This document shows positions 28,090 through 38,959 of a DNA stretch of 64,000 nucleotides, piece after piece. The notes under the pieces are model-generated. The model had not been told where the DNA came from and did no database searches. It saw nothing but the letters and a program-made list of their open reading frames with translations. This stretch comes from Hyphomicrobiaceae bacterium (GTDB lineage Bacteria > Pseudomonadota > Alphaproteobacteria > Rhizobiales > Devosiaceae). Positions within the stretch are counted from its first letter, which is position 1, and each line of letters begins with the position of its first letter. Where the stretch lies: the NCBI GenBank assembly GCA_020638095.1, contig JACKJF010000003.1:1240001-1304000 (forward strand), given 5' to 3'. The position numbers were made by a program, and so were the translations under genes.

Positions 28090-28728
28090 ATGGATCAAGA
28101 AACTTTTAAGTCAAGAGAAAAGACCCGGATTTTCGATCAACTGATCGCTGCCATTCGCATCAGCCAGAACGCCTCTGATATGATGGACGAGGCCCACGCG
28201 GCCCTGCTCGGCATCAACCGCACGGATGGACGTTGTCTCGACATCATCCACAGGTCGGGGCGCATCACCGCCGGCGAACTGGCCATCGAAAGCGGTCTCA
28301 CGACCGGGGCGGTCACCAGTGTCATCGACCGGCTCGAATCGGCTGGCTACGCACGAAGGACCCGGTCAGAAAGCGACCGGCGCAAGGTCTATGTCGAAGT
28401 CACCGAACTGACCGGGACTCTCGCCACCCTGATCTACGGGCAGCTGGGCGAAATCGGCGCGGACGGCATGCGCGCAATGCCGGAAGAGGACATGGTTCTC
28501 GTGGCGCGATTCCTCAGAACCAGTGCCTACATGAACCGTACCTTGTCGGATTTGCTGCGCGAATATGCGGCGCCAGGCGGCCTCGATCCCACCGAACGCC
28601 TCCGCGCCGCCAAGAACTTTGCCGCGCGAATCAAACGCGAGAAGGCCGCCATTCGAGACGCGATGACGAGGGTTTGGCGCGAAGACGATCCCGACGGTCC
28701 GTCGGGCAAGTCCGCATCTGTCGAATAG
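28090..28728 (+). CDS. MarR-family transcriptional regulator
   Basis: A 212-residue dimeric winged-helix regulator. The recognition region reads ITAGELAIESGLTTGAVTSVI and the wing RTRSESDRRKVYVEVTE (about 60-105), with helical dimerisation segments on both sides. The C-terminus is longer than usual for MarR (about 150). It diverges from the DrrAB-type exporter, so local autoregulation and control of the exporter are the natural reading. No Shine-Dalgarno precedes the ATG, and the candidate -10 is only 8 nt upstream, so the mRNA may be leaderless. It ends 5 nt from the convergent LysR gene. Confidence 0.88.
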   Translation: MDQETFKSREKTRIFDQLIAAIRISQNASDMMDEAHAALLGINRTDGRCLDIIHRSGRITAGELAIESGLTTGAVTSVIDRLESAGYARRTRSESDRRKVYVEVTELTGTLATLIYGQLGEIGADGMRAMPEEDMVLVARFLRTSAYMNRTLSDLLREYAAPGGLDPTERLRAAKNFAARIKREKAAIRDAMTRVWREDDPDGPSGKSASVE

Positions 28729-28733
28729 GCGTC

Positions 28734-29654
28734 CTACGCCAGTTCGGCCGCGTTCAGATGCCGGTGCAGATTGGTTGCATAAAGGGGATCGTGACCGTCG
28801 AGATTGCCGAGTGAGGCGACGATATGATTGGCCAGCGCCTCATAGATGCCGCCATAAGCGTGGCTGGCTCTGAGGATCGCGATCTGCGCGTCCGGCAACG
28901 ACGGCAGCCCTTCCTTCTTGCCGAGCGTCCTGAGCCCCGACCGCATCGCGCTTTCCGGCAGCCAGCCGACGGCAAGGTCCGACCCGACCGCGCTCGATAT
29001 GGCCGTCGCGTAAGATGAGGTGTAGGCGATCCGGTAATCGATACCCTCGCGGTTGAGCGCCTCGAGCGCCGACTTCCGCCAGCAGCAGGTCTGCGGGCCG
29101 CAGGCGAGGGGAAGCGGGTCCTGCCTGAAAGCTTCGCCGTTCACCGATCCGACCCAGTGCATCCGCTCGGTGCGGAAATGCTCGCCGTACTCGTCGCTGG
29201 TGCCCTGGGTGAAGACGATGAGGTCGAACTTGCCCGAATGCATGCCCTGCAAGAGCATTTCGGACGACATGCACATCACGTCGACCATGATCTTCGGATT
29301 GGTGATCTGGAATTCCGACAGAATCACCGGCAGCAGCCGCACGGCATAGTCGTCGGGCACCCCGATACGGATCGAGCCAGCCAGGTCGCCGCTCGCAAAC
29401 AGATCAAGAATGTCGGCGTTCAGCCTCAGCATGCGCCGGGCGCGAGAATAAAGCTCCGCCCCATGGGCTGTTGTCGTGGTGGTGCGCCCGTCGCGCACAA
29501 ATAGCGAAGTTCCAAGCCGTTCTTCGAGGCGCTTGATCTGCATCGAGACGGCCGACTGGGTCTTGTTCACGCGGCGCGAGGCTTCGGTAAAACTGCCGCA
29601 ATCGGCAATGGCGCAAAAGGTCTGCAACTGGTCGAGATCGAGGGGAACGGCCAT
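28734..29654 (-). CDS. LysR-family transcriptional regulator
   Basis: A 306-residue LysR-type regulator. The N-terminal winged helix-turn-helix reads LDQLQTFCAIADCGSFTEAS and KTQSAVSMQIKRLEERLG, and a periplasmic-binding-like effector domain follows from about residue 90. The start MAVPLDLDQ at 29654 is preferred because GGAG lies 6 nt upstream. The inducer is unknown. It diverges from the DUF1127 gene, the likeliest local target. Confidence 0.9.
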   Translation of the reverse strand: MAVPLDLDQLQTFCAIADCGSFTEASRRVNKTQSAVSMQIKRLEERLGTSLFVRDGRTTTTTAHGAELYSRARRMLRLNADILDLFASGDLAGSIRIGVPDDYAVRLLPVILSEFQITNPKIMVDVMCMSSEMLLQGMHSGKFDLIVFTQGTSDEYGEHFRTERMHWVGSVNGEAFRQDPLPLACGPQTCCWRKSALEALNREGIDYRIAYTSSYATAISSAVGSDLAVGWLPESAMRSGLRTLGKKEGLPSLPDAQIAILRASHAYGGIYEALANHIVASLGNLDGHDPLYATNLHRHLNAAELA

Positions 29655-29710
29655 GCCCATCTCCATCACAGGATTTGATTAACCGGATCATTTGTATTCA
29701 TTTAACTTAT

Positions 29711-29724
29711 GGGACGCAAGTCCC
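29711..29724. promoter_or_regulatory. Inverted repeat between LysR and DUF1127 genes
   Basis: GGGAC-GCAA-GTCCC is a perfect inverted repeat (flanks extend it to ATGGGAC...GTCCCCAT) 55-68 nt upstream of the DUF1127 start and 57-70 nt upstream of the LysR start. Its position in a LysR divergent gap makes it a candidate binding site, although it lacks the classic T-N11-A form. Confidence 0.45.
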
Positions 29725-29778
29725 CATATGCACCTTGAGATAAAGCACACGCCCCGTGCTGAATGATTGGAGAGTAAA

Positions 29779-29979
29779 ATGAGCCTGTTTACGTCACTTA
29801 GCCACTTGTACGCTTCCTGGGCCGACAGCCGCGCCCTTGAAGGCCTTGACGCCGATCGCCTGAACGATCTCGGCCTGAACCCGTTCGACATTTACGAAAG
29901 TCGCAACCTGCGTGGCGATCGCCGCGCCGCTTTCCTCAACCAGCGCCGCTCCGAGCGCGCCGGTTTCTGGCTCCGCTGA
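29779..29979 (+). CDS. DUF1127-family small protein
   Basis: A 66-residue peptide with the Arg-rich LYASWADSRALEGLDADRLNDLGL core of DUF1127 and the ending FDIYESR. These small proteins are common in Hyphomicrobiales; in some species they affect RNA turnover and phosphate or carbon metabolism. The role here is unknown. Start ATG 29779 has GGAGAG just upstream. A strong hairpin terminator follows at 30036-30061. Confidence 0.85.
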   Translation: MSLFTSLSHLYASWADSRALEGLDADRLNDLGLNPFDIYESRNLRGDRRAAFLNQRRSERAGFWLR

Positions 29980-30035
29980 GCCCAACCAATCGACGCAAGG
30001 GGCGACCGTCAAAAGCGGTTATTGCTGAATGAAAG

Positions 30036-30061
30036 AAGGGCCGGGGATTTCCCCGGCCCTT
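30036..30061. terminator. Strong hairpin terminator
   Basis: A perfect 12-bp stem AAGGGCCGGGGA / TCCCCGGCCCTT with a two-base loop lies between the DUF1127 gene and the convergent sugar ABC operon. T-rich flanks are weak on both sides, so it may serve both directions by the strength of the stem alone. Confidence 0.8.
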
Positions 30062-30117
30062 CCGATTCGTTTGTTGAAGTTGCCGTCTTGATCGCAACTT
30101 CGTCGTCGGCGCCTCAA

Positions 30118-31077
30118 TCAGAACGGCGTGCCCGCATAGTCGAAGTCGGACGCGTTTTCCGGCGTGATCAGGGTCGAGTCGATGATGTAGCGGCCATTGA
30201 TCTGCAGCCCCGCGACAAACTTGAGCGCGGTGACTTCGATCGCGGTTCCGATCATGCCAGGATTGTAGCTGACATCGACCGGGACGTGCGGATCACCGGC
30301 CTCGACCATCTTGATGATCTGGTTCATGCCAGCGCCGCCGACCGACCACATTTCGTCTTCGCGACCGGCTTCCTTCAGGGCTTTCAGCACGCCGACCAGA
30401 ATGTCGTCGTCCTGTGCCCAGACCGCGTCGATATGGTCGTACTTGGTCAGGAAGTCCTGCATTACCTTGTAGCCGTCATCGCGGTTCCAGTTGGCGAACT
30501 GGTTGTCGAGCACTTCAATTCCGGTGCCCTCGATGCCTGCCATGAAGGCGTCGAAACGCTGCTTGTCGATCGGGATGGGCAGGCCGCGCAGAACCACGAT
30601 CTTGCCGCCATTCGGCATGCGTTCCTTGAAGTACTCTGCCGTCACCGCGCCAAGGCCGGGATTGTCACCGGCAACATAAAGGTCCTCGATGCCCGACTGG
30701 CTGAGCTGGCGGTCGACGACCGTAACCCAGACCCCGGCGTCCTTGACCTTCTTGATCGAAGCCGTCATCGCGTCCGGATCGCCCGGGAGAATGACGAGAG
30801 CGTCGATCCCTCGGGTCGTCACCATGTCTTCGAGATCGGCGGCCTGCTTGGTTGAATCGGGCGCCGTCTGCAGCACGAAATGCAGGTGCGGATAGGTCGC
30901 GCTCAGCCGGTCAACGGCCTGTTGCGCGAAGAAATCGACGCCGCCCGTCCAGCCATGATCGGCGGTCGGCACCGAAACGCCGATCGTATAATCCATATCC
31001 TGGGCAAAGGCCTGCCCGGCCAGGCCCAGACCTGCGGCAACGACCGCCGTTGCCGTAAATGCTTTGAACATCCTCAT
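30118..31077 (-). CDS. Sugar ABC transporter substrate-binding protein (RbsB-like)
   Basis: A 319-residue periplasmic binding protein of the ribose/galactose type. The signal peptide (1-25) ends AFA before QDMDY. The two lobes show TIGVSVPTADHGWTGGV near the N-terminus and a hinge region around PGDPDAMTASI. It is the last gene of the operon, after the ATPase and permease. A 5-bp GCCCC-TTTT-GGGGC hairpin and a perfect AGGAGG ribosome site lie just upstream, which would favour high expression of this subunit. Exact sugar unknown. Confidence 0.9.
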   Translation of the reverse strand: MRMFKAFTATAVVAAGLGLAGQAFAQDMDYTIGVSVPTADHGWTGGVDFFAQQAVDRLSATYPHLHFVLQTAPDSTKQAADLEDMVTTRGIDALVILPGDPDAMTASIKKVKDAGVWVTVVDRQLSQSGIEDLYVAGDNPGLGAVTAEYFKERMPNGGKIVVLRGLPIPIDKQRFDAFMAGIEGTGIEVLDNQFANWNRDDGYKVMQDFLTKYDHIDAVWAQDDDILVGVLKALKEAGREDEMWSVGGAGMNQIIKMVEAGDPHVPVDVSYNPGMIGTAIEVTALKFVAGLQINGRYIIDSTLITPENASDFDYAGTPF

Positions 31078-31096
31078 GTTCTACTTCCTCCTGAAT

Positions 31097-31110
31097 GCCC
31101 CTTTTGGGGC
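31097..31110 (-). other. Intercistronic hairpin before the binding-protein gene
   Basis: GCCCC-TTTT-GGGGC (read on either strand) forms a 5-bp stem with a four-base loop between the permease stop (31126) and the binding-protein start (31077). Such hairpins often protect the downstream transcript or mark RNA processing in transporter operons. Here it precedes the gene with the best Shine-Dalgarno of the operon. Confidence 0.5.
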
Positions 31111-31125
31111 GGTGAATATTGGCCG

Positions 31126-32121
31126 TCAGCTTTGCCGCCGCGACCGCTGCAACAGGACGGCGATGATGATGATCGCCCCCTGGAACGCCTGATTGAGATA
31201 AGGACTGATGAGATTCTGAAGGTTCAGAATGTTGCCGATCAGTTCGAGAATGATGACCCCGACGACCGTGCCCCAGATGCGGCCGAAACCGCCTTTGAGC
31301 ATCGTGCCGCCGATGATCACCGCCGCAATGGCCTGAAGCTCCCAAAGCACCGCCGTCGAACTGTTGGCCGAGCCGAATTTCGGCACGTATAGCGCCGCCG
31401 CGATACCAATGAGGAAACCCTGCAAAATGTAGGTCAGCAGGCGGACCCGGTCGACATTGATCGCCGAATAGCGCGCCACCTGTTCGTTCGAGCCGATGGC
31501 GGCGACGTGCCGGCCGAACCGTGTGCGCCGCATCACCACTTCGCCAACGATGGCGACGACGGCAAAAACGATGATGGGAACGGGCACCCCGAGAATGTCG
31601 CCGGTATAGACCGGCTCATAGACGCCGCTGACCTCGAAATTGAGGTTGAGCGTTCCGCCGTTCGCCAGAAACGTGATGAGCGCACGAAAGATGCCGAGCG
31701 TTCCGAGGGTGACGATAAACGGCTCGATCCGCCCCGCGGTGACCAGAAGCCCGTTGGCCGCGCCGCCAAGCGAACCGATGGCAAGCCCTGCAAGAATGCC
31801 GACGATGATCGTTGCCCAGCCTGCGCCGAGCGAAGGCACCAGCGCGTTGATAATGATGATCATCATGCCGGCAACGAAAGCTGACATCGATCCGACGGAG
31901 AGGTCCAGCCCGCCCGAAGTAATTACAAAGGTGGCGCCGACCGCGATGATGCCGATGAACGAAGCACGCGCGACCACGTTTGCAATATTCGTGTAGCTGA
32001 GAAAGTTGCCGTTGAGCGATGCGCCGAGAACGATCAGCAGCGCCAGCGCCAGCAGCGGTCCGAGAACGGAATAGTTCAGTCTAAGCCGGCTTTTGGGCCG
32101 TTCGCTGCGTTCGGAACTCAT
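31126..32121 (-). CDS. Sugar ABC transporter permease (RbsC-like)
   Basis: A 331-residue membrane permease of the branched BPD_transp_2 type, with about eight to ten helices and the motif [13 protein letters not shown] near residue 70, which is conserved in ribose/xylose permeases. Its ATG overlaps the stop of the ATPase gene by 4 nt. It forms the channel of the importer with the preceding ATPase and the following binding protein. Confidence 0.92.
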   Translation of the reverse strand: MSSERSERPKSRLRLNYSVLGPLLALALLIVLGASLNGNFLSYTNIANVVARASFIGIIAVGATFVITSGGLDLSVGSMSAFVAGMMIIIINALVPSLGAGWATIIVGILAGLAIGSLGGAANGLLVTAGRIEPFIVTLGTLGIFRALITFLANGGTLNLNFEVSGVYEPVYTGDILGVPVPIIVFAVVAIVGEVVMRRTRFGRHVAAIGSNEQVARYSAINVDRVRLLTYILQGFLIGIAAALYVPKFGSANSSTAVLWELQAIAAVIIGGTMLKGGFGRIWGTVVGVIILELIGNILNLQNLISPYLNQAFQGAIIIIAVLLQRSRRQS

Positions 32122-33623
32122 GCCACCCTGTGCCCCTCGATCCCAACCGCGAGGCGAACGATGTTTTCCTCGCTGATATCTTCCCCCGTAAGCTCTCCCG
32201 TCAGCCGCCCGGCACGCATGACGATGACGCGATGGCAGAGGCCGATGACCTCAGCCATCTCCGACGAAATGAGAATGATGCTTTTGCCTGCTTCGGCCAG
32301 GCCGTTGATGAATTCGTAGATCTGCTGCTTGGTGCCGATATCGATGCCGCGCGTCGGCTCGTCGATGATCACGATATCCGGCTCGACAAGCATGGTCTTG
32401 GCCAGGAGCAGCTTTTGCTGGTTGCCACCGGAAAGATTCGAGACCTTGACCTGCCGATCGGGAGCGCGAATGTCGAATTCGCCGATCGAAGTGCTAAGTG
32501 CCGCATCTTCCGCGCGCTCGTCGATGAAGATACCAGCAAATCGATCGAGCCCCAGAAGCGTCACGTTCGGCCGCATCAGTTTGTCGAGAAGTAGCCCATG
32601 GCCCTTCCGGTCCTCGGTCAGATAGGCGAGTCCATGCCGTGATGCATCTTTGAGCGAGCGAATGACCGTCGGCTTGCCGGCAATTCGGGTTTCGCCGCGC
32701 GCATGCCGCAAACCAACGATCGCTTCCATGAGTTCGGTCCGGCCGGCGCCAACCAGCCCGGCAAATCCGAGGATTTCGCCGCGACGCAGTGTGAAGCCCG
32801 CATCCTCGACATGGCCCGGCACAGAAAAATGCGCGACCGACAGCGCTTCGGCCTCGCCCTGGTGAACGGCCTTTTGCGGGAAAAGGTCGGAAACGTCCCG
32901 TCCCACCATCTGCGTTGCCATCTGGTCGATGCTGAATTCTGAAACCGGCCCTTCGGTCACCTTCGCGCCGTCCCTGAGGATCGTCACCGTGTCCGAAATC
33001 GCCTTGACCTCGTCCAGTTTGTGCGAGGTGTAGAGAATGGCGACGCCCTGCGCCTTGAGCTTTTCGATCTGTCGGAAAAGGACCTGCGCTTCGCGGCTTG
33101 TGAGGGCCGCCGTCGGCTCGTCCATCATCAGGACGCGGGCGTCGCGGACCAGCGCCTTGGCGATTTCCACCATCTGCTTTTGCGGGACCGAGAGTTCGCG
33201 CACGCGCTGTTGCGGCGCGATGTCGGTTTCTAATTCTGCCAGGAGTTCGCGCGTCTTCTCGCGCATGCGCCGCCAGTCGAGGAACGGTCCGGCGTGCAGT
33301 TCGCGGCCGAGAAAGACATTCGCCTCGACCGTGAGTTGCTCCGCCAGATTGAACTCCTGATGGATGAGGACGATTCCCGCTGCTTCCGCCGCTGCGCTGT
33401 TGCCGAAGCGCACCGGCGCACCATCGATCTCGATTGTGCCGGAACTTGGCGGCAAATAGCCGCCCAGAATCTTCATGAGTGTGGATTTTCCCGCGCCGTT
33501 CTCCCCAATCAGCGCGTGAACGTCGCCGGACCTGAGATTGAGGTCCACGTCGAACAACACGCGGACCGGCCCGAAACTTTTCGAGATTGCAGATGCGCAA
33601 AGTACAGGCGACGGATCGCTCAT
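32118..33623 (-). CDS. Sugar ABC transporter ATP-binding protein (RbsA-like, double NBD)
   Basis: A 501-residue protein with two fused nucleotide-binding domains, as in RbsA/XylG. The first has Walker A GENGAGKS (40-47), signature [12 protein letters not shown] and Walker [12 protein letters not shown]. The second has the usual degenerate Walker A ([10 protein letters not shown], lacking Lys), signature LSGGNQQK and [11 protein letters not shown]. First gene of the operon, with GGAGG upstream and a sigma-70 promoter about 100 nt before it. No sugar kinase or LacI regulator lies in the window, so the substrate stays open (ribose, xylose, galactose or a polyol). Confidence 0.93.
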   Translation of the reverse strand: MSDPSPVLCASAISKSFGPVRVLFDVDLNLRSGDVHALIGENGAGKSTLMKILGGYLPPSSGTIEIDGAPVRFGNSAAAEAAGIVLIHQEFNLAEQLTVEANVFLGRELHAGPFLDWRRMREKTRELLAELETDIAPQQRVRELSVPQKQMVEIAKALVRDARVLMMDEPTAALTSREAQVLFRQIEKLKAQGVAILYTSHKLDEVKAISDTVTILRDGAKVTEGPVSEFSIDQMATQMVGRDVSDLFPQKAVHQGEAEALSVAHFSVPGHVEDAGFTLRRGEILGFAGLVGAGRTELMEAIVGLRHARGETRIAGKPTVIRSLKDASRHGLAYLTEDRKGHGLLLDKLMRPNVTLLGLDRFAGIFIDERAEDAALSTSIGEFDIRAPDRQVKVSNLSGGNQQKLLLAKTMLVEPDIVIIDEPTRGIDIGTKQQIYEFINGLAEAGKSIILISSEMAEVIGLCHRVIVMRAGRLTGELTGEDISEENIVRLAVGIEGHRVA

Positions 33624-33719
33624 GAGCTGCCAGCCTCCTCCCACCCAGGCCAACGCCGATCAAAACCGGTTGCGGAAACCGAAGCGTCTAAATCCCTCGA
33701 AAACCCTTGTTTCTCAACG

Positions 33720-33748
33720 TTAATACAAAACCGGCGGTTTCCAGTCAA
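33720..33748 (-). promoter_or_regulatory. Promoter of the sugar ABC operon
   Basis: On the minus strand TTGACT (33748-33743) is separated by exactly 17 nt from TATTAA (33725-33720), a strong sigma-70-type promoter. The spacer holds a palindromic operator. The predicted start site near 33713 leaves a leader of about 90 nt before the ATPase gene. Confidence 0.78.
33728..33740. promoter_or_regulatory. LacI-type operator in the promoter spacer
   Basis: AAACC-GGC-GGTTT is a palindrome with half-sites AAACC/GGTTT, resembling the AAACCGGTTT core of LacI-family sugar repressors. It lies wholly between the -35 and -10 boxes of the sugar ABC promoter. This predicts steric repression by an unseen LacI-type regulator encoded elsewhere. 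Confidence 0.6.
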
Positions 33749-33818
33749 ACAAAACGGTAACGTACCTCAGTTCCCGCTTGCCAATTGGCCGTTGGGGCCG
33801 GTGCCGCCATCGAAGTGC

Positions 33819-34322
33819 TTAGGGCAGGGCGGCGTAACCGTCCGAGAACCCGATCAGCGACACCGGAATTCCGATCCCTTCTTCCGGGGTCTTGAAGACA
33901 ACGAAAATCGCCTGATTGCCTGCCGAGAATTTGGACATCAGATCTGCATCCATGATGACTTCGGCGATGCAGCCATTGGGCAGGCACCGCACGAAGGCAA
34001 CGCGCCCGAGATCGGTACCATCGATATTCAGCCCGAGCCCGTTGGGCAAAAGCACCCCGAGCGGCACCAGCACCCGAAGAAGCGTTGCCTGCCGGTCGGC
34101 CGTTTTGAGCACGATGACGCTGAGACCGACATTGGTCTGATCCTCGGCAGTCACGTTCTGGATAATGGCGCATTGCTCGGACTCGGCGCCCGGCGGCGTG
34201 TCGCAGCTCAACTGCCAGTCGCCGTGCTGCGACTTGACCACGCCTTGCGCCATTGCCGCCGGCGCGGCTGCGAGCCATGCGAGCCCGATGGCCAGGGCGA
34301 TGAGAACACGTTTTGCGGTCAT
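33819..34322 (-). CDS. IalB-family periplasmic protein
   Basis: A 167-residue secreted protein of the invasion-associated locus B family. The signal peptide (about 1-25) ends AAMAQ. The mature domain starts VKSQHGDWQLSCD, followed by conserved Cys pairs (SCDT, EQCAII, VRCLPNGC) and an ending with GFSDGYAAL. Named from Bartonella, but widespread in non-pathogenic alphaproteobacteria, where the function is unknown. The start at 34322 is chosen because it begins the signal peptide. Confidence 0.88.
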   Translation of the reverse strand: MTAKRVLIALAIGLAWLAAAPAAMAQGVVKSQHGDWQLSCDTPPGAESEQCAIIQNVTAEDQTNVGLSVIVLKTADRQATLLRVLVPLGVLLPNGLGLNIDGTDLGRVAFVRCLPNGCIAEVIMDADLMSKFSAGNQAIFVVFKTPEEGIGIPVSLIGFSDGYAALP

Positions 34323-34641
34323 GGCAAGCGATGCGGACACGTAAGCGACTCCGTCTGGTCTGGCGGGTTGAACATACACACGCAGCGGGCTATTGCCAGT
34401 GCGCCATGCCTGCAATTCCCGGTCAAAAACGGCAAGTGTGAGGCGGGCGCGACAAATCATCATTGTCCGCGCAATTTGACGCACATCAATGCATGGCTCT
34501 CACATTGCCTTGCCGCGCCCGATGTGATTTTAGTCGTACCATTGAGGCAGCCCCGTTTGAGTCGGGGCGCTTGGGGCGTGCGTTTTTGCCATATGCATTT
34601 TGCCGAATTGCATGTCCCGGATGTGACTTAGGGAGACCACA
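34323..34641. other. Gene-free gap between ialB-like gene and ctaC
   Basis: This 319-bp region carries no convincing gene. It holds the two divergent leader regions, an FNR/FixK-type palindrome at 34476-34489 and a GC hairpin (GCCCCG-7 nt-CGGGGC, 34550-34568) in the probable ctaC leader. A possible ctaC promoter is TTGCCT (34505-34510) with TTTTAG 17 nt later, of low confidence. Confidence 0.6.
34476..34489. promoter_or_regulatory. FNR/FixK-type binding site
   Basis: TTGAC-GCAC-ATCAA on the plus strand reads TTGAT-GTGC-GTCAA on the minus strand, which fits the TTGAT-N4-(A/G)TCAA consensus of FixK/FnrN. It sits midway between the divergent ialB-like and ctaC genes (about 155 bp from each start), suggesting oxygen-responsive control of the cytochrome oxidase operon or of the IalB gene. 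Confidence 0.6.
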
Positions 34642-37262
<2,621 letters not shown>

Positions 37263-37276
37263 CTGGAGCAACGCAC

Positions 37277-38209
37277 TTGGCGCTGGTGGATGACAACCTG
37301 ACTGCGGCACATGTCGCGATGGGGGGCGAGGTCGGAGACTTCGTCGCCCTCCTGAAGCCGCGCGTCATGTCGCTGGTCGTCTTCACCGCCGCCGCCGGCA
37401 TGTTTGTCGCGCCGGGTTCCCTGCATCCTCTGGTGGCCGCGATCGCGATCCTTTGCATCGCGGTCGGCGCCGGCGCCTCCGGGGCCCTCAACATGTGGTA
37501 TGATGCCGATATCGACGCCATCATGTCGCGCACGCGCAACCGGCCGATTCCCGCCGGACACCTCGACCGCCAAACGGCGCTGATGTTCGGTCTGGTTCTC
37601 GCGGTCTTTTCGGTCGCATTTCTGGGCCTTGCCACCAACTGGTTCGCCGCCGGATTTCTCGCGTTTACGATATTCTTTTACGCGGTCATCTATACGATGT
37701 GGCTGAAGCGGGCGACGCCGCAGAACATCGTCATCGGAGGCGCCGCCGGGGCCTTTCCGCCAATGGTCGGCTGGGCCGCCGTCACCGGGAATATCAGCCT
37801 CGACTCGATCGTTCTGTTTCTGATCATCTTCCTCTGGACGCCGCCGCACTTCTGGGCGCTGGCGCTCTACAAGCAGTCCGACTACGCGGCGGCCGGCATT
37901 CCGATGATGCCCAATGTTGCCGGCGAACGCAGCACCCGCAACCAGATCCTTGCCTATTCGCTGGTCCTGTCGGTTTCCGCGCTGTTGCCGCTCGTGACCG
38001 GGCTTACCGGCTGGGTCTATGCGGTGCCGGCCATCGCGCTGTCCGCGACCTTTTCGGGCCTTGCCGTCCAGCTCTGGCGCGCACCGGCCGACCGCATGAA
38101 GCACAAGGCACGCGAGCTTTTCACCTTCTCGCTGCTCTATCTTTTCGGCATCTTTCTCGCGCTCGCCGCGGATGTCGGCATCGCCCGCTGGTTGGAGATG
38201 ATTTCGTGA
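37277..38209 (+). CDS. ctaB: Protoheme IX farnesyltransferase (heme O synthase)
   Basis: A 310-residue polytopic membrane prenyltransferase that makes heme O from heme B for the oxidase. The prenyl-diphosphate site is [19 protein letters not shown] near 77-95, and a second is [16 protein letters not shown]. The start is TTG at 37277 with GGAG 9 nt upstream. Its stop is overlapped by the next gene (GTGA). Confidence 0.95.
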   Translation: MALVDDNLTAAHVAMGGEVGDFVALLKPRVMSLVVFTAAAGMFVAPGSLHPLVAAIAILCIAVGAGASGALNMWYDADIDAIMSRTRNRPIPAGHLDRQTALMFGLVLAVFSVAFLGLATNWFAAGFLAFTIFFYAVIYTMWLKRATPQNIVIGGAAGAFPPMVGWAAVTGNISLDSIVLFLIIFLWTPPHFWALALYKQSDYAAAGIPMMPNVAGERSTRNQILAYSLVLSVSALLPLVTGLTGWVYAVPAIALSATFSGLAVQLWRAPADRMKHKARELFTFSLLYLFGIFLALAADVGIARWLEMIS

Positions 38210-38385
38210 ACAACCCCAATCCCGGCGAGCCCGAAATGCTGAGCAAGGAAGAAAGCGCCAAGATCGAGAAGTCGCGGCGTCCGCGCTCGATCGTGCTTGC
38301 CATCGTGCTCGGGGCGCTGGCGCTGATGTTTTACGCGCTGACCATCGTCAAGATGGGACCCGCCATCTTCAACCGGCCGATGTGA
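38206..38385 (+). CDS. Small single-pass membrane protein in the cox operon (CoxF-like)
   Basis: A 59-residue protein with a charged N-terminus (about 1-28) and one membrane helix ([20 protein letters not shown]) ending [12 protein letters not shown]. It is too small for most gene finders. Its GTG overlaps the ctaB stop by 4 nt, and its own stop overlaps the next start. Rhizobial cox operons carry a similar small ORF, sometimes called CoxF. Probably an assembly factor, but its role is not known. Confidence 0.75.
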   Translation: MNNPNPGEPEMLSKEESAKIEKSRRPRSIVLAIVLGALALMFYALTIVKMGPAIFNRPM

Positions 38386-38957
38386 GCCGCGTGATGGTCG
38401 ACCAGGCAACCCTTCCGGCTGAACCCGATCGCGGCAGGCATCTGCGCGTTGCGATCATGCTCATGGCCATCGTGCTGGGCATGGTCGGCATGTCCTATGC
38501 GGCCGTGCCACTCTATTCCATCTTCTGCAAGGTGACCGGCTATGGCGGCACCACCCAGCGTTCCGCCGGCAACAGCCTTGGCATCATCGACCGTGTGATG
38601 ACGACGCGCTTCGACGCCAACGTGTCCGGCGACCTGCCGATCAAGGTCACCCCCGCTCAGCCCGTCAGCGCCAAGATCGGCACGATCGAAACGATCACCT
38701 TTCTTGCGACCAATCTCTCGTCCCATCCGGTGACGACCACCGCGTCCTTCAACGTGACGCCGGAACTGGTTGGGCGCTACTTCAACAAGATTGAGTGTTT
38801 CTGCTTCACCGAGCAGACCCTTGCTCCGGGCGAAACCGCTGAAATGCCCGTTACCTTCTTTCTTGATCCTGAAATCGATAAAGTGCAGGACTTGGAAACC
38901 GTTCAGGACGTCACGCTGTCCTATTCCTTCTATGCGACCGAACCTGGGAGAACCTGA
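38382..38957 (+). CDS. ctaG: Cytochrome c oxidase assembly protein CtaG (Cox11)
   Basis: A 191-residue single-pass inner-membrane copper chaperone that delivers copper to CuB of subunit I. The N-terminal helix is followed by a periplasmic Ig-like domain with the copper-binding motif IECFCFTEQTL and the characteristic SYAAVPLYSIFCKVTGYGG. The GTG start at 38382 overlaps the previous stop; ATG at 38394 is an alternative. Confidence 0.93.
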   Translation: MSRVMVDQATLPAEPDRGRHLRVAIMLMAIVLGMVGMSYAAVPLYSIFCKVTGYGGTTQRSAGNSLGIIDRVMTTRFDANVSGDLPIKVTPAQPVSAKIGTIETITFLATNLSSHPVTTTASFNVTPELVGRYFNKIECFCFTEQTLAPGETAEMPVTFFLDPEIDKVQDLETVQDVTLSYSFYATEPGRT

Positions 38958-38959
38958 CG

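Noticed and set aside
33294..34631. A 445-codon plus-strand frame across the ATPase gene, the promoter gap and the IalB gene
   Set aside because: It runs through the operator, promoter and two real minus-strand genes, and its sequence matches nothing.
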